From Phoma sp. XZ068 (Eukaryota; Ascomycota; Dothideomycetes; Pleosporales; Didymellaceae): a stretch of DNA of 64,000 nucleotides. This document shows, one piece after another, positions 33,152 through 44,268 of this stretch (positions within the stretch are counted from its first letter, which is position 1; every line of letters begins with the position of its first letter). A program made the translations under genes and the position numbers. Under the pieces are notes generated by a model, which did not search any database, was not told the DNA's origin, and saw only the letters and a list, made by a program, of their open reading frames with translations. The stretch lies in the NCBI GenBank assembly GCA_004835665.1, contig RBKR01000015.1, positions 1,178,001 to 1,242,000 of the forward strand, given 5' to 3'.

Positions 33152-33955
33152 GGAGTCTTTATGCCCAAGAATAAGAGGGGAACCGAACCGCTGCGCCTCA
33201 AGGCTGTGTTGTTGTGCCCGGTTCGCTTGGCAAGGCTGCTGACGTCCATCAACATCCTCAGGGAGATTTATTGGATAGGAGGGACTTTGATGTCGTAGGC
33301 CGAGCTACTGATGAGAATTTTTGGCATGACGAGGTGCATGTAGGAACGAGGCGATAGAGGCTGAAGGGAGCGTGGCTGCCTTGCGGTCGCCAAGCGCTAG
33401 ATCGGAACACCAGGGCTGGACTCTGTAACACACATATCCAATAATCGTTTCAAAATGAATACGTCCAATTGCTTTCCGGATTCAGTACAGTGCCCAGCGA
33501 GCAATATCAATTTTACCGTTAGGCCGTCGTAATACACTGAGGTACCAACGCGGGGTATTATACCCTTTTTCCACGCGGTGTAAAGTACACAGGAAAACAT
33601 TTATATAGATATACTTATTATATACTTCTACTGCTGTATAGGAGAGAAGATTAGGATTGGATAAGAAGGACGGCGTAGAAAAAGTGTGTTTGTGGCAAGA
33701 GAGGCTGTAAAGAGCAAGTAGAGTGGGTGGCTGCCCTGAGGGAAGTTTGAGCGAAGGAGTATGCTGTGGGTAGGTGACGAGGTGTGTAGTGTGCAAAGGG
33801 AGTTTGAACTTTACTTTGCTTGTGTAGAATGTCAGGTTATGTAGGCTTGACGTAAATTGCAGACTACATCAGGAAGGAAGGAAGAAAAGAAGGAAGTGAA
33901 CTGGTATACATTTCTATACTTGTACAATGCCAATCAATATACACATACACATAAT
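33152..33955. other. Intergenic region
   Basis: About 0.8 kb upstream of the HET gene and downstream of Mrp51. It contains an AT-rich patch at 33590-33650. No gene. Frames seen here on either strand are short and unrecognised; the longer plus-strand frames starting at about 33857 are antisense shadows of Mrp51. Confidence 0.45.
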
Positions 33956-35644
33956 CTACACTCTCTTTTCCCCCTCCCCCTCCCCCTCCCCCTCCCCTCC
34001 CGTCTGCTTCTGCGTCTCCCCACTCCTAACAAACGCCTCAAACTCCCTCCCCTTGGCACTCAACGCATCCAGCTCGCCGGCAGCATCATCAAGCGCCCTA
34101 ACTCCACTCTTCACCCCGCGCCGCGCAAACCCGCCAAAATCCCTCCCCCGCCCAATCCCAATGTCAAACTCCCTCGCTGCACTCCTCACGGGCGGCAGAT
34201 CCGCAAGTTCGCCCCGCGAGACAGCGACTTCGGCGCCGTTTGCGCGGGCAATCTTGACGTGCACTCTGCCGTCGTTGCTGACGGATGCGAATTGTGGGGT
34301 CACCAGCAATTTCCTACCCCCGGGCGTGTCAATGTCGATTGTTTCGACGTCGCGGGCGGAGTTGATGTGGGATTTGTGGGAGACGAGGTCGACGGCGCGG
34401 AGCTCGTCGTTTGTGACGAAGCCTGCGATACCGATGCGGGCGAAGGGTTCTTTTGTGGTGGCTGTTTGGCGGGGCTGGAGGACGCGGGCGGGGACCGGTG
34501 TGGCATTACTCTGTGGGCCCAGGATCGGATGGCTGGCGAGGTAGGCTTTTGTTTTGAGGTAGCCCAGGCCGGCGGAGGGGTGGGTCGATAGCGGCGCGGT
34601 CTCCTGGTCGAATTGGTGCTTTTCGAAATCCCGCATCGAGGCGTCCTGCTTGTAGGCCGTGTCCTTGAGGCGGATGGCGGGGAGGCGCAGGAAGGGCATG
34701 ATGAGCTTGGTGACGAGCTTGGAGCCGAGGGGGTTGTTTGCGGTTTCCTTGCGCAGGGCGCGGATGCTGGCGCTGATGTCGTCGTGCGAGATGGTGGCCC
34801 ACTGCTTCTCGCGCGCCGTCTGCCAGGCGTGGGCTTCGGCGGGGTCGATCGGGGGCAGGTCGCCGGACTTGGAGGCGGCGAGCTGGCGGGTCGTGTAGAT
34901 TTCGTTCTTGACAAACTCGGTCAGGTACTCGTTGAACTCGGCCTGGCGGTTGGCAATCTTCTTGGACAGGTACGCCATGAACTCGTCGGCGCTCTGGCCG
35001 GGCAGCCAGGGGCCGTCGTGCTTCCAGCGGCGCGAGTTGTGCACGGCGGCGTCGACGGGCGGCGGCTTGAAGGGCGAGAACTGCTGCGGGGCGTTGGACT
35101 GCTTCTCGGCGCGCTCCCTCGCACTCTTGTTGTCCTTGAGCGCCTTGAGGAACAGGCCGTTCTCGTCGAGGCCCAGCGTCGTGTCGTACGAGGTGGTGTC
35201 GTCGCGCAGCTCAAAGGCGCCGGCGGGGGCGGCGCCCGTCAGGTCGCGGGTGCGCATCTGGGCCATGCCCTTCATCATGGGCACGCCCATCTGCTCAAAC
35301 TTCTGCCGTGTGCGCACGTGGTCGGCGGCCGAGTCGAAGTCGGTGACATGCTCGATCGTGTCGAGCTGGGTGATGCGCACGACGGGGTCGCTCGTCTGCA
35401 GCAGCCGCGACCGCGCGGGCAGATTCCGCTTCAGGCCCCAGTCACCGCGGGCGAGCGAGCTCTTGGTCGTCGCGATGGCCTGGTGGGTTGGGTAGGGCAG
35501 GGTTGCCGAGTCTGAGGCCTTGGTGACGCCGGCGCCGCTCGTCTCGCCCACGACAGGGCGCGGCAGGGGGTTCGGCAGCGAGAAGAGGCGCGAGTTGCGC
35601 AGCAGGTTGGCTGTCGGGGACAGACTCTGTCGGCGGAGGGCCAT
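33956..35644 (-). CDS. mrp51: Mitochondrial small-subunit ribosomal protein Mrp51 (bS1m) family
   Basis: Single-exon frame of 562 residues. The N-terminal 40 residues are basic, Ser/Leu-rich and lack acids, as expected of a mitochondrial presequence. Then comes the family-typical block GDWGLKRNLPARSRL, VVRITQLDTIEHVTDFDSAADHVRTRQKF, and later FMAYLSKKIANRQAEFNEYL. The C-terminal part is rich in charged residues and ends in a GE repeat (GEGEGEGEKRV) encoded by a CCCCCT microsatellite. Mrp51 proteins are components of the mitochondrial small ribosomal subunit and help translation of mitochondrial mRNAs. High GC content leaves long antisense frames (up to 300 codons) that are not genes. Confidence 0.88.
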   Translation of the reverse strand: MALRRQSLSPTANLLRNSRLFSLPNPLPRPVVGETSGAGVTKASDSATLPYPTHQAIATTKSSLARGDWGLKRNLPARSRLLQTSDPVVRITQLDTIEHVTDFDSAADHVRTRQKFEQMGVPMMKGMAQMRTRDLTGAAPAGAFELRDDTTSYDTTLGLDENGLFLKALKDNKSARERAEKQSNAPQQFSPFKPPPVDAAVHNSRRWKHDGPWLPGQSADEFMAYLSKKIANRQAEFNEYLTEFVKNEIYTTRQLAASKSGDLPPIDPAEAHAWQTAREKQWATISHDDISASIRALRKETANNPLGSKLVTKLIMPFLRLPAIRLKDTAYKQDASMRDFEKHQFDQETAPLSTHPSAGLGYLKTKAYLASHPILGPQSNATPVPARVLQPRQTATTKEPFARIGIAGFVTNDELRAVDLVSHKSHINSARDVETIDIDTPGGRKLLVTPQFASVSNDGRVHVKIARANGAEVAVSRGELADLPPVRSAAREFDIGIGRGRDFGGFARRGVKSGVRALDDAAGELDALSAKGREFEAFVRSGETQKQTGGEGEGEGEGEKRV

Positions 35645-36156
35645 TGCGATGCGACAGCCGGCGGGGCGTCAATGGCGGTGATGTGGTGGTGGATATATTT
35701 CTGGGTGAAGTTGTCTTTGATATGGCCCGTGCGCTCTCCCGAGCTCCGCCCTGGGCTGTCAGTGAAGACTTGGCACTTGAATGAAATGCGTGAATAGAGT
35801 TCCTTGAATCTTGAATACTTGAACTACTTGAATTACAGCATTGATGCAATTCGTTCATTAATTAACGCTAGATCTGACGTTGGAGATCATGTGTATAGTG
35901 TCTATAAAATAGCTCCCATGACTTTCTCGTCTACATTGTTTTGACTCTAATAAGAGCATGCTTCATCTACCTCTGCCGCCGTCCTTGCTTCTCTGGACTC
36001 CTGCAGCTACTGTCGTCACCTTGACTGCCACCATCGTCTGGTCCTGGACAGTCCTTGCTGTGACTAGCAGCGCTTCCTGCACCTTGTGAAGAGTATCGTT
36101 TGTTGCAGAGCATCTTTCGTTGTAGAGTAGCTGTTCTGGTATTTGCACCGTCGCGT
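35645..36156. other. Intergenic region
   Basis: Upstream of Mrp51 and downstream of the Rtr1 gene, both minus strand. It probably holds the Mrp51 promoter. A minus-strand frame at 35442-35858 overlaps the Mrp51 start and looks like its leader rather than a gene. Nothing else seen. Confidence 0.4.
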
Positions 36157-37038
36157 TCACCCGGGAAGATGCTTGTCCCAGTCCTGCTTATCATCTTCGT
36201 CCTCGTCCTCCTCCTTCGGCCGGTTGTGGCGCGGGACATGGCCTTCGATCGCCATGGTCGAGCCGGCAGGCAGTGACGGGGGTTGGGGCGGTGCGCCATC
36301 AGACGCCCGTTCTGTAATCGTATCCTGCACGAGACTGTTGTTTGCCTTGGAGACAGCGCCCGGCTTCTCGCCCCGCTCCAGCGCAAGCTCTGCCGTCGCC
36401 GTGTCGTGCGCCGCCCACGCAGCATCGAGATCCTCGTCGTCTGCAGGCTTCACCGGCGGCGCGGGCTGCGGCTTCGTCCGCACGGGCAGCGTGGCTCGCA
36501 GCTCCTGCGCGTTGTCGACCATCAGCTCGATCTGCTCGCCGTGACTGCCCGTCCGCAGCCAGGCCGGCTCCTCGCTCAGCTGCACCTTGACGTACAGCGC
36601 GCGCTTGGCGCAGTCGTCGGAGCACCACACCTCGAGCACCTTGCGGTCTACAATCTCGACGCCCTTGTCCGTGTCGACAAACTGCTTTCGGGCGGTGGAG
36701 CGCGCGCGCATCTTGGGCTTCGGACAGAGGGCGTAGCCGCACTTGTCGGCGATGTTGCGCTCCTCGATGAGGGCGTCGTAGTCGGCGGGCTGGAAGGCAG
36801 CCACAGCTTCCTCGAAGGCGCGGGCGTCGGCGGCGGAGGGGCGGCGGGCATCTGCGGTGGGGGAAGGGGGATACTCCATGAGCGTCATGATCGAGTCGAG
36901 CACCTGGGCCTCGACGGCCTTGCGCTGCTCGAGGATGTTGGCATGGTGCAGGGCGACGTCCAGGTGGCGCTGGTTCACGGGCTTGCCATTGCGCTCCGAC
37001 GTGGGGGCGGTGGTCTTGAGGATAGACTTGGGCGGCAT
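36157..37038 (-). CDS. rtr1: Rtr1/RPAP2 family RNA polymerase II CTD phosphatase
   Basis: Frame from ATG 37038, 293 residues (MPPKSILKTT...). The frame extends upstream, but that part is minisatellite-encoded and the ATG at 37038 gives a typical start. The Rtr1 zinc module is visible: C100, C105 in KCGYALCPKP, then C139 and C143 in WCSDDCAKRALYVKVQLSEE, the family signature. Rtr1/RPAP2 dephosphorylates Ser5 (and Tyr1) of the RNA polymerase II CTD and helps polymerase import. The C-terminal 90 residues are low-complexity and acidic (KEEDEDEDDKQDWDKHLPG). It is divergent from Bbc1 and shares a promoter region of about 0.7 kb. Confidence 0.9.
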   Translation of the reverse strand: MPPKSILKTTAPTSERNGKPVNQRHLDVALHHANILEQRKAVEAQVLDSIMTLMEYPPSPTADARRPSAADARAFEEAVAAFQPADYDALIEERNIADKCGYALCPKPKMRARSTARKQFVDTDKGVEIVDRKVLEVWCSDDCAKRALYVKVQLSEEPAWLRTGSHGEQIELMVDNAQELRATLPVRTKPQPAPPVKPADDEDLDAAWAAHDTATAELALERGEKPGAVSKANNSLVQDTITERASDGAPPQPPSLPAGSTMAIEGHVPRHNRPKEEDEDEDDKQDWDKHLPG

Positions 37039-37714
37039 GGTGGTGGCTAGCAGTGCATGGTGCAGTGTGTGACGGACGGTGCAGTGTGTGGAGGGCAGGG
37101 CAGTGTGTGGCGGGCAGGGCAGTGGTGTCCAGAGCGCAGTGCAGTCCAGAGCGTGGTGCAGTCCAGAGCGTGGTGCAGTCCAGAGCGTGGTGCAGTCCAG
37201 AGCGTGGTGCAGTCCAGAGCGTAGTGCAGTCCAGAGCGTAGTGCAGTCCAGACAGTGCACTCGGAGCAGTTCACGCAGCTTTGGCGGGCTGTGGGCATCA
37301 TACGCCAAGCCAGCAGAGGGGCTCGAGTGGCTTGCGTGCATGACGAAGCCCCCGGCACCAGCAGCAACTGCAACCGCATCTGATCCGCCTCCGTACCGCG
37401 AGCAGCCCGAGCAGCCCTCCCCTCGTCCACAGCCCTCGCGCGCAGCTCCACGGGGCCTCCAGTCGATCAATCCGCCGTGCAGCTCCCCGCGCGTCCGCCG
37501 TTGCCCGCCTGCCTGGCCACTGCGTCATTCGGCCAGCACCGCAGCTTCCATTAGGCCCGCCGCCCGCACCGCACCGCACTGCACACTACACACCACACAC
37601 CACACCCGCTGCCCACGCACACTCGCAGCACCACGCCCGCCGGCGGCCTCCCTCCCTGCTTCTCTGAGCGTTCTGCAGCTGCTTTGCCGCCCGGGCCCGC
37701 CATTGGCTCCCACC
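37039..37714. other. Divergent promoter region of Rtr1 and Bbc1
   Basis: Contains the 17-bp minisatellite (37136-37254), preceded at about 37076-37124 by two near copies of a 20-bp unit (GTGTGTGGAGGGCAGGGCA and GTGTGTGGCGGGCAGGGCA). The rest is GC-rich, with CA-rich runs near 37575-37625. The Bbc1 frame remains open upstream of its ATG as far as 37079, which is probably a chance result of GC-rich composition and repeats. Confidence 0.6.
37136..37254 (+). repeat. 17-bp minisatellite, seven tandem copies
   Basis: Seven contiguous units of the form GTGGTGCAGTCCAGAGC. The first is GCAGTGCAGTCCAGAGC, four are exact, and the last two start GTAGTG. A truncated copy precedes the array at about 37124. 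The array sits about 100 bp upstream of the Rtr1 start and about 460 bp upstream of the Bbc1 start. Near-identical units suggest recent slippage and possible length polymorphism between strains. Confidence 0.95.
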
Positions 37715-40700
37715 ATGTTCAAGGTCAAGGCCGTCTACGACTACGCGTCGCCCCACGACGACGACCTGAGCTTCTCGTCGGGCCAGATCATCACCGTCAC
37801 CGAGGAGGAGGACGCCGACTGGTACGTCGGCGAGTACACCGACGACGCCGGCACCAAGCACGACGGCCTCTTCCCGCGCAACTTTGTCGAGCGCTTCGAG
37901 CCGCAGCCACCGCCGCGGCCCAACCGGGCATCGCGACACCAGCCGCTGGACCCTCCGCCAGAGACAGCGCCGCCGCCTGCCCTCCCACAGCCAGTGCCGC
38001 CGCAGCACGACGAGCCTGAGCCCCCGAAGCCCCAGCCGCCGCCGCTGCACGTCTCGCCCACGGCCTCGAAGCCTGAGCACTCGGTCCTGTCGCCCACCAA
38101 GCCCGAGTCGTCCGTCCTGTCGCCCACCTCGCCCACCTCGCCTCGCTCTGCGCAGACGCTCAAGTCGCCCGAGGACTCACATGCCCGCGACACGCCCGCC
38201 CGCGACTCCCACCCCGCCGAAGCTCCCAAACCCGCCCCCGCCCCCGCAAAGAAGCCCCCGCCCGTCGCCGCCAAGTCGAATGCCTTCCGCGACCGCATTG
38301 CCGCCTTCAACCAGCCCGCCGCCGCCCCCATCCAGCCCTTCAAGTCGGCCGCCCCGCCGCCCACCTTTGTCAAGAAGCCCTTTGTCGCCCCGCCGCCGAG
38401 CCGCAATGCCTACGTCCCCCCGCCCAAGGAGGCCCCGCAGGTCAAGACTTACCGCCGTGAAGAGGACCCTGAGATTGCCGACCGCCAGGTCCAAGACCAG
38501 GAGGCTGCTGAGCGGTCTGGCCTCGGCGCCAACAGCCAGACAAACGAGGCTGACGACGAAGGGCCCAAGCTCAGCCTGAAGGAGCGCATCGCCCTCCTGC
38601 AGAAGCAGCAGCAGGAGCAGGCAGAGCGAGCCGCCGCCGCGATCCACAAGGAGAAGCCGAAGCGGCCCGCGCAGAAGAAGAGGCTCGAGTCTCATGAAGG
38701 ACCCGCAGAGGACAGTGAAGACACCGAGCTCGAGAAGGTCGCCAGCGCTGGCTCGACCACACGCGCCTCTGTCGACCATGCCCGCCCTCCACGACCGCCG
38801 CACGAGGCCAAGCCCGTCGAGCCGCAGCACGACCGCGAGCTCCTCAGCGACGCCAACGACGCCGACCAGTCCGGCGCCGGCGAGACCGAGGACCAAGACG
38901 GCGACTCCACCAGCGTCGAGGGTGATGAGAAGCGCACAGGCCAACCGCCTCTGCCGTCAAGAGCACCTGCTGCGCCCGCGAGAGAGCCCGACGTCGGCGA
39001 CGAGCAGGATGTTGCTGAAGAAGACGAAGAGGAGGAGGAGGATGAGATGGACGCCGAGACCAGGCGCAAGCTCGAGCTACGAGAGCGCATGGCCAAGATG
39101 AGCGGCGGCATGGGCATGCCCGGCATGTTCGGCGGCATCCCCATGGGCGGTCTCCCACCAAAGAAGAAAAAATCGACCGGCGACAAGAAGGTGGAAGATG
39201 AAGAGCCTCACATCCCGCAGCAGCGCGTGGCCATGTTCCCTATGGGCATGCCGGTCAGAAGTCCAGAGCCGGAGAACAAGCAGCTCGCTGTGGAGAAGGA
39301 GGGCGAGGCTGACCACCCCATCACTGCATCTCACCCAGCAGACGAGGTGCCTGATGTCGAGGACGTGACACCTCAACCCATCTCAAGAACAGCGACCGGC
39401 GACAATGCACTTCCCGTTCCTCAAGATAGTAAGATCCCCCGCAAACCCGTCCCACTCGACCACCTCCAGCTGCCATCCTCGGAGACCGTGTCAAAGACCT
39501 ACATGGCGTTTGACGGGGTTTCAGAGTATGTCATGACTGTCAGCGTGTCTCGTATGTGGTTGGCATTGCTTCTTGTGCTGTACTGACATGCGTAGGACGA
39601 CCAGCGCCTCCACCAGTACCCTCCACTGATCGTTCCGCGCCACCAGTGCCTGCTGCTTGTACGTCAAACCTTGGTCCGCTTTATTCCCGTTTGCTAACAA
39701 GACCAGCCCGGCCTGTTCCCCCGCCGCTGCCAATCGCCTCTCCAGGCCCCGGATCCGAGTCTGGCGATGAGATGACAGATGCTGCCCAGGCACGGTCGCC
39801 CAGAAGCCCGCCTCCGCTGCCCCCGCCGTCAAAGCGTGCCTCCTACTTCAGTGGAGATGAGCCACCAGAGTCGCCTGATCGACGCGTCCCTCCCATCCCC
39901 CTGGCCAGCCCAACCTCGCCAGCATCTGCACGTCTGCCTCCGCCTCCGCCGCCGACAGCCGCGCCTCATCGTGAACTGCCCATCAGGAAACTTGACCATG
40001 AGACGGATTACGAGGGCGACTACGACACGGACATCGCGTCAGGAGACACCCACAGGGATGCGCTCAAGTCTCACGCGCGTGAAGCAAGCTTAGATGCCAG
40101 TACAATAGGGGGATCGCCTGTAATACCACACGGCATTCCACCACTCCCCCCAACAGCTCCCCGCGCGGTCCCACCACCGCCCCCGCAGCTGCCTCCAAGT
40201 CGGCCATCTGTGGACGCTCCCCGTGGCGCGCCCCCTCTCCCGCCTGTCCCACCACCAACCCGCACCCAAGAGGATGATGATGACTACGACCCGTTCAAGT
40301 ACACCGCACCCGTGTCTTCACCTCCAACCGGGGCTCCTCCAGTGCCAAGGGGTATGCCGCCACCACCTCAGAGTCAACCACCTCTACCGCAGAGCCGCCC
40401 ACCGCCACCGATGCCGCCTCCGGTCCAACAATACCAGGAGTCGTCTGAGGATGATGACCTCTACTCGGCGCCTGCTCCCAGGAAATCTCACGACAGGCCA
40501 CCGCCACCACCTCCCCAGGCTCCACCTCACCAACACGCACCTCCCCCGCTGCCCCACGATCGAGCACCACCGCCGCCTCCTCCACAAGCTCCGTCGCACG
40601 CTCCACCTCCACCGCAGGTTCCACCGCACGCTCCACCACCAGCCGAGCCGCGGTCATCTCTCGGTGCGAGGAAGTCGCTCGACGCCGGCCGGGCGATGCA

Positions 40701-41493
40701 GAGCCGCGTGTCGATGGACCAGCAGCGGCCCCAGTCCAACCAAGACTTCATGGCTAGTGACATCGACCTCGGCGCTTCCAGCCACTGGTGGACGCAGCCG
40801 AAGATGCTCCCGCCGGCGTTACAGTCCCGCAAAGACGTGCTGGTAGATCTGCAAGAGTCAACGTCCGGCAGCATCGTCGAGAAGGTCGTCTCCGTCCTCT
40901 TCATCGACTACTCGCAGACCATCATCACCGCGCGCTTCGACGGCTCCAACGTCTCGGACATCGAGCTCACCCAACACCAAGAACCACCGCCCTCCCGCCT
41001 CCGCGCCGACCAGCTCGAATCCGCCTACGAGCAATTCGGCCGCCGCATCGCCAAAGACGCCGAATCAAAGCAATCCACCGTCGTCGGCACCGGCACCCCC
41101 TACGCCCTCATCGACGACCTCCTCAAATCCCACCCCACCGCCTTGCCCCCCGTATCCACCCGCACCTACGGCGCCCTCGTCTACGCCAACCTCGCCAACG
41201 CATCCACCCAGTCCCACGACGAAATCCGCCCCGGCGACATCATCACCTTCCGCAACGCCCGCTTCCAGGGCAAAGTCGGCGCCATGCACGCCAAGTACGC
41301 GGTTGATGTGGGGAAGCCTGACCACGTCGGTGTGGTGCTGGAATGGGACGGGAGTAAGAAGAAGGTGAGAGTTTGGGAGCAGGGGAGGGAGCATAAGAAG
41401 GTTAAGCCGGAGAGTTTTCGGATGGGGGATTTGAGGTCCGGAGAGGTGAGGGTTTGGAGGGTTGTGGGGAGGGGGTGGGTTGGTTGGGTTTAG
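37715..41493 (+). CDS. bbc1: Bbc1-like SH3 protein of the actin patch
   Basis: Model join(37715-39551, 39596-39658, 39707-41493), 1228 residues. The introns have donors GTATGT and GTACGT with CTGAC and CTAAC branch points and keep frame; the first is only 44 bases. The SH3 domain is at residues 3-63 (FKVKAVYDYASPHDDDLSFS ... DWYVGEY ... LFPRNFVE). A long disordered Pro/Ser/Glu-rich middle follows, with KLSLKERIALLQKQQQEQAE and a Met/Gly-rich segment. A second half holds many polyproline runs (PPPPP) that are likely SH3 or profilin ligands. The conserved C-terminal domain (about residues 1000-1220) starts DIDLGASSHWWTQPKMLPP and contains YGALVYANLANASTQ and GDIITFRNARFQGK. Bbc1 binds type I myosins and restrains WASP/Arp2/3 actin assembly at endocytic sites. 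Confidence 0.93.
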
Positions 41494-41507
41494 CGAGCGA
41501 GTGAGCC

Positions 41508-41592
41508 AAGCGAAGCGAAGCAAAGCGAAGCAAAGTGAACGATTGACGGAGTGAATGAGTGTGAGAAGGAGTTCATGAGTGTGAGAAGGAGT
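41508..41592 (+). repeat. Pentamer (AAGCG/AAGCA) run and two 20-bp direct repeats
   Basis: Bases 41508-41537 are a run of 5-bp units (AAGCG, AAGCA, AAGTG). A unit ATGAGTGTGAGAAGGAGT then occurs twice, starting at 41555 and 41575. They lie just after the Bbc1 stop codon, in its presumed 3' UTR. Confidence 0.7.
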
Positions 41593-41856
41593 AGGAGAGG
41601 ATGTAGTTGAAGTGGAAGTGGAAGGAGGGAGAAACGAATGTGTAGTGTAGTTGAGTTAAGATGGAAAGACGAGAGAGAGAGTCGAGAGGAGCTGTGTATA
41701 GGACTAGGATCTGTATTGCATTGCATCGCATCCCGTTTATCCATATCCATCCATTCCATTCGTTGTATTTGTTGATCTATGTCGTTTCTTATCCTCTGTG
41801 CATACGTGTGTGAGGGTGGTAGTGCTCTGTTTGTGTTGCGTCTAGGATAGTGCTGC

Positions 41857-41857
41857 G

Positions 41858-41889
<32 letters not shown>
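41857..41889 (+). repeat. (GTT)11 microsatellite
   Basis: Eleven perfect GTT units in the spacer downstream of Bbc1, followed by GCTGCTGTT. Likely length-variable between strains. It also produces a cysteine-repeat frame in one reading, which is not a gene. Confidence 0.95.
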
Positions 41890-44268
41890 GCTGCTGTTCA
41901 GCTCTTCTGTGCGTAGCCCGTGTATGTACAGTGCTGTCGTTAACCTCCTGTATTACCCTCTTCCGTTGCCTTTGCTTTTGCTTTGAACTATTCGTTGTAA
42001 TCCCTTGTTCTTATCGTCGTCGTCTTTCGCCGTGGTCGTCGCCCAGCTCATCCTCTGTGTAGAGTAGAGTACGGCAGTCCTATGTCATGTCTACAGTAGA
42101 GTTGGGGTGTTGTACTACAGTGCAATTCCATCTCTATCCGCGTATCTCGTCTCGCCTTGCAACAGGTAGATTCGGTGTCAGTCAAGGTGATTGAAGGAAA
42201 GTGAGGTAAAGGGAAATAAATCAAGTTAGTTAAGTTGAGTTGAGCTGACTAAAGTTAATTAAGGCGAATTGAGTGAGTTTTAGGGGCGCCAAATAAATTA
42301 GACCGCTTGTGTTGATGTGTTGGGTCCGTGGTATAACGGAGGTAGTATAAGAACTCAATTATCATGATTAATAATCACGATGAGTATAATTTCAATGCCA
42401 TAATTGGATACCATATTTAGTCCATAAGCAGGAAAAGGTAACGGTGGATTACTTGGACGTTGAGGGGAGTCATGCATTGCGGTGATGGCATGCCGATGGC
42501 ACGTTGACGGCGGGGTTGATATAGGATAGAAGCTGGTGCACAACGGAGGAGTGTACAGTTCGCAGTGTTTGATATCTGGTAGTGTTAAGGTGTACATAGG
42601 AACGACAGTTCTGGTCAGAGTAGAATTGTCGCTATAGAATTAGCAGCCGTGGGTGGTTTTTGGTTGTGTGACTGCTGTTGGTGTTAGTAGTAATAGTAGT
42701 AAGTTGTTACTTAATGCGTAATATATCAAGGTAATACGTTGTGGTGCATAGGGTCTAATGGTCTACTTCTCTATATTGGCACTGTTAAGGTTACCTATAC
42801 TTAGACTAAGAGAAGAGACGCGTAGGTATATCTAGGGAGGGCTTACTCATTACTTGTATGCTTATGTTTAACACTTTAGGGTTACATATGCTAGTATTTG
42901 TAGTATGAGAATATGTTGAGGCTCTGGTAGTATATCTCTATATGTCGTGTTGTTGGTATAACCTAGGGTAGTAGTGCGGGCAGAGGTGTAGATGTAGATA
43001 CGGGTGTAGGTGTTGGCATAGAGTCGTGGCTTTCCTTAGTCACAATTTTATCTCCCTTCAAGTAACATCCCCTTCAAGCAACAACCTTGACGGACAATAA
43101 CACACCTGGTAGACCTCTAGCCAGAGGCGCGATATAGTCGCGTTGCGAACTTGATAAGTAATTGGTTATATTTGAGTTTCTATAATAACAAGTTACATGA
43201 GATGTGTAAACTTTACAAAGGATGCATGTAGTGGATATTACTATCACAAAACAACCCAGGGCGGGAGGGGAGTTTGAATGTCAATCTTCACAGACTTGTG
43301 CGCGGCCGGTATCTGTCTGTCTGGCCTGATACCGCGTTTCTGGGCACTGTGTTGTGTACGGTCGAATTCGAGAGTCGGTGCCTACAGATGTACCTCGAGG
43401 TCAAACTTGTGGGTCAGTTTCCGGAATTAGCTGCTAGTGTATCGATTGATATTGGGATAGTACGTTGAGCATTAAAAAAGTGTTGAAGGCAGTGATCGTG
43501 TGGACGTCACGAACTTCGACAATATTCACTGATAAGAAGCTTGAAGATAAGGATAGTTCCTCGTGACAGGAAGAGGTAGAGGTAAGTCTGACATCAGTAG
43601 AGGAATATAATTCTCAATTGCAGCTAGAGGCAGACTTGATGGAATAATGATTCTCATGCATTATGATTTCAAGCAGGGGAGTTATGAACCAGTGATGTAG
43701 GTACGGCCAAGAGATAGTGCTTTACACTTACTTCAGGGAATCTATGAAGGCGTACTAGGCGGGTGGAATGGGTTCGTGGAGTTAAACCCGTGCTGGTGCT
43801 TGTTGATTGCCTTGGAGCAGATATGTTTGAGAAGATAACTTTCGTCCACGAGTTTCCATCCATGCGTTTCCATCCATCATACCATTGTTCTCATCCCATG
43901 AACTCACAAGTACAGTGCTGATCATTTACGCTGCAGTGTGATCAAACCTATTTGTCCTAGGACGGGTAGATTTGAAATCACCTCTGTCAAAGACGACCTG
44001 GCTTGTTCATCATTTGCTACCTTTGAAGCAGATTCGTTTGGTAGCCTCCCGCAGTATTTTCCACTATCTCAGGAATGCGAGAAACCAAATCGATCTCCAT
44101 AGAATCAAACTGCTTTACTACGAGCATCCGCCTTTTGATCCAAGCATTCACGAGAAGCTTCCACGGTCGGCTTTGAAGAGTATAAGAGAGGGAGTTTAGC
44201 GGCTCGATGAAGTTCCTTCCAATTATCCAACACTTGAAATTCCCCAAGTCATACAATCAAACTGTGAA

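Larger units (their letters stand above)
41494..44268. other. Intergenic region, 2.8 kb, repeat-bearing
   Basis: No gene seen. The left part holds Bbc1 3' sequence with pentamer and 20-bp repeats (41508-41592), a GT/CT-rich zone and a (GTT)11 microsatellite at 41857-41889. From about 42180 to 43000 the DNA is A+T-rich with TAGTA/GGTAGT-type steps. Short frames at 43274-43468 and 43669-44256 have no recognisable content. The final 50 bases lead into the chromo-like pseudogene. Confidence 0.45.

Noticed and set aside
34613..35515. 300-codon plus-strand frame
   Set aside because: It is entirely antisense to Mrp51, whose protein is recognisable. The frame arises from high third-position GC and has a Gly/Val/Arg-biased composition.
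36283..37050. 255-codon plus-strand frame
   Set aside because: Antisense shadow of the Rtr1 gene, with the same GC-driven bias.
37136..37254. CRISPR array
   Set aside because: Units are contiguous 17-mers with no spacers, and the genome is eukaryotic; this is a minisatellite.
37079..37714. Upstream extension of the Bbc1 frame through the minisatellite
   Set aside because: Bbc1 proteins start at the SH3 domain (ATG 37715). The extension is repeat-encoded and proline/arginine-rich by composition.
41850..42062. Plus-strand frame with a poly-cysteine run
   Set aside because: Produced by the (GTT)11 microsatellite read in another frame.
42320..42350. tRNA-like D-loop text (GGTATAACGGAGG)
   Set aside because: No matching T-arm or acceptor stem follows within tRNA distance.
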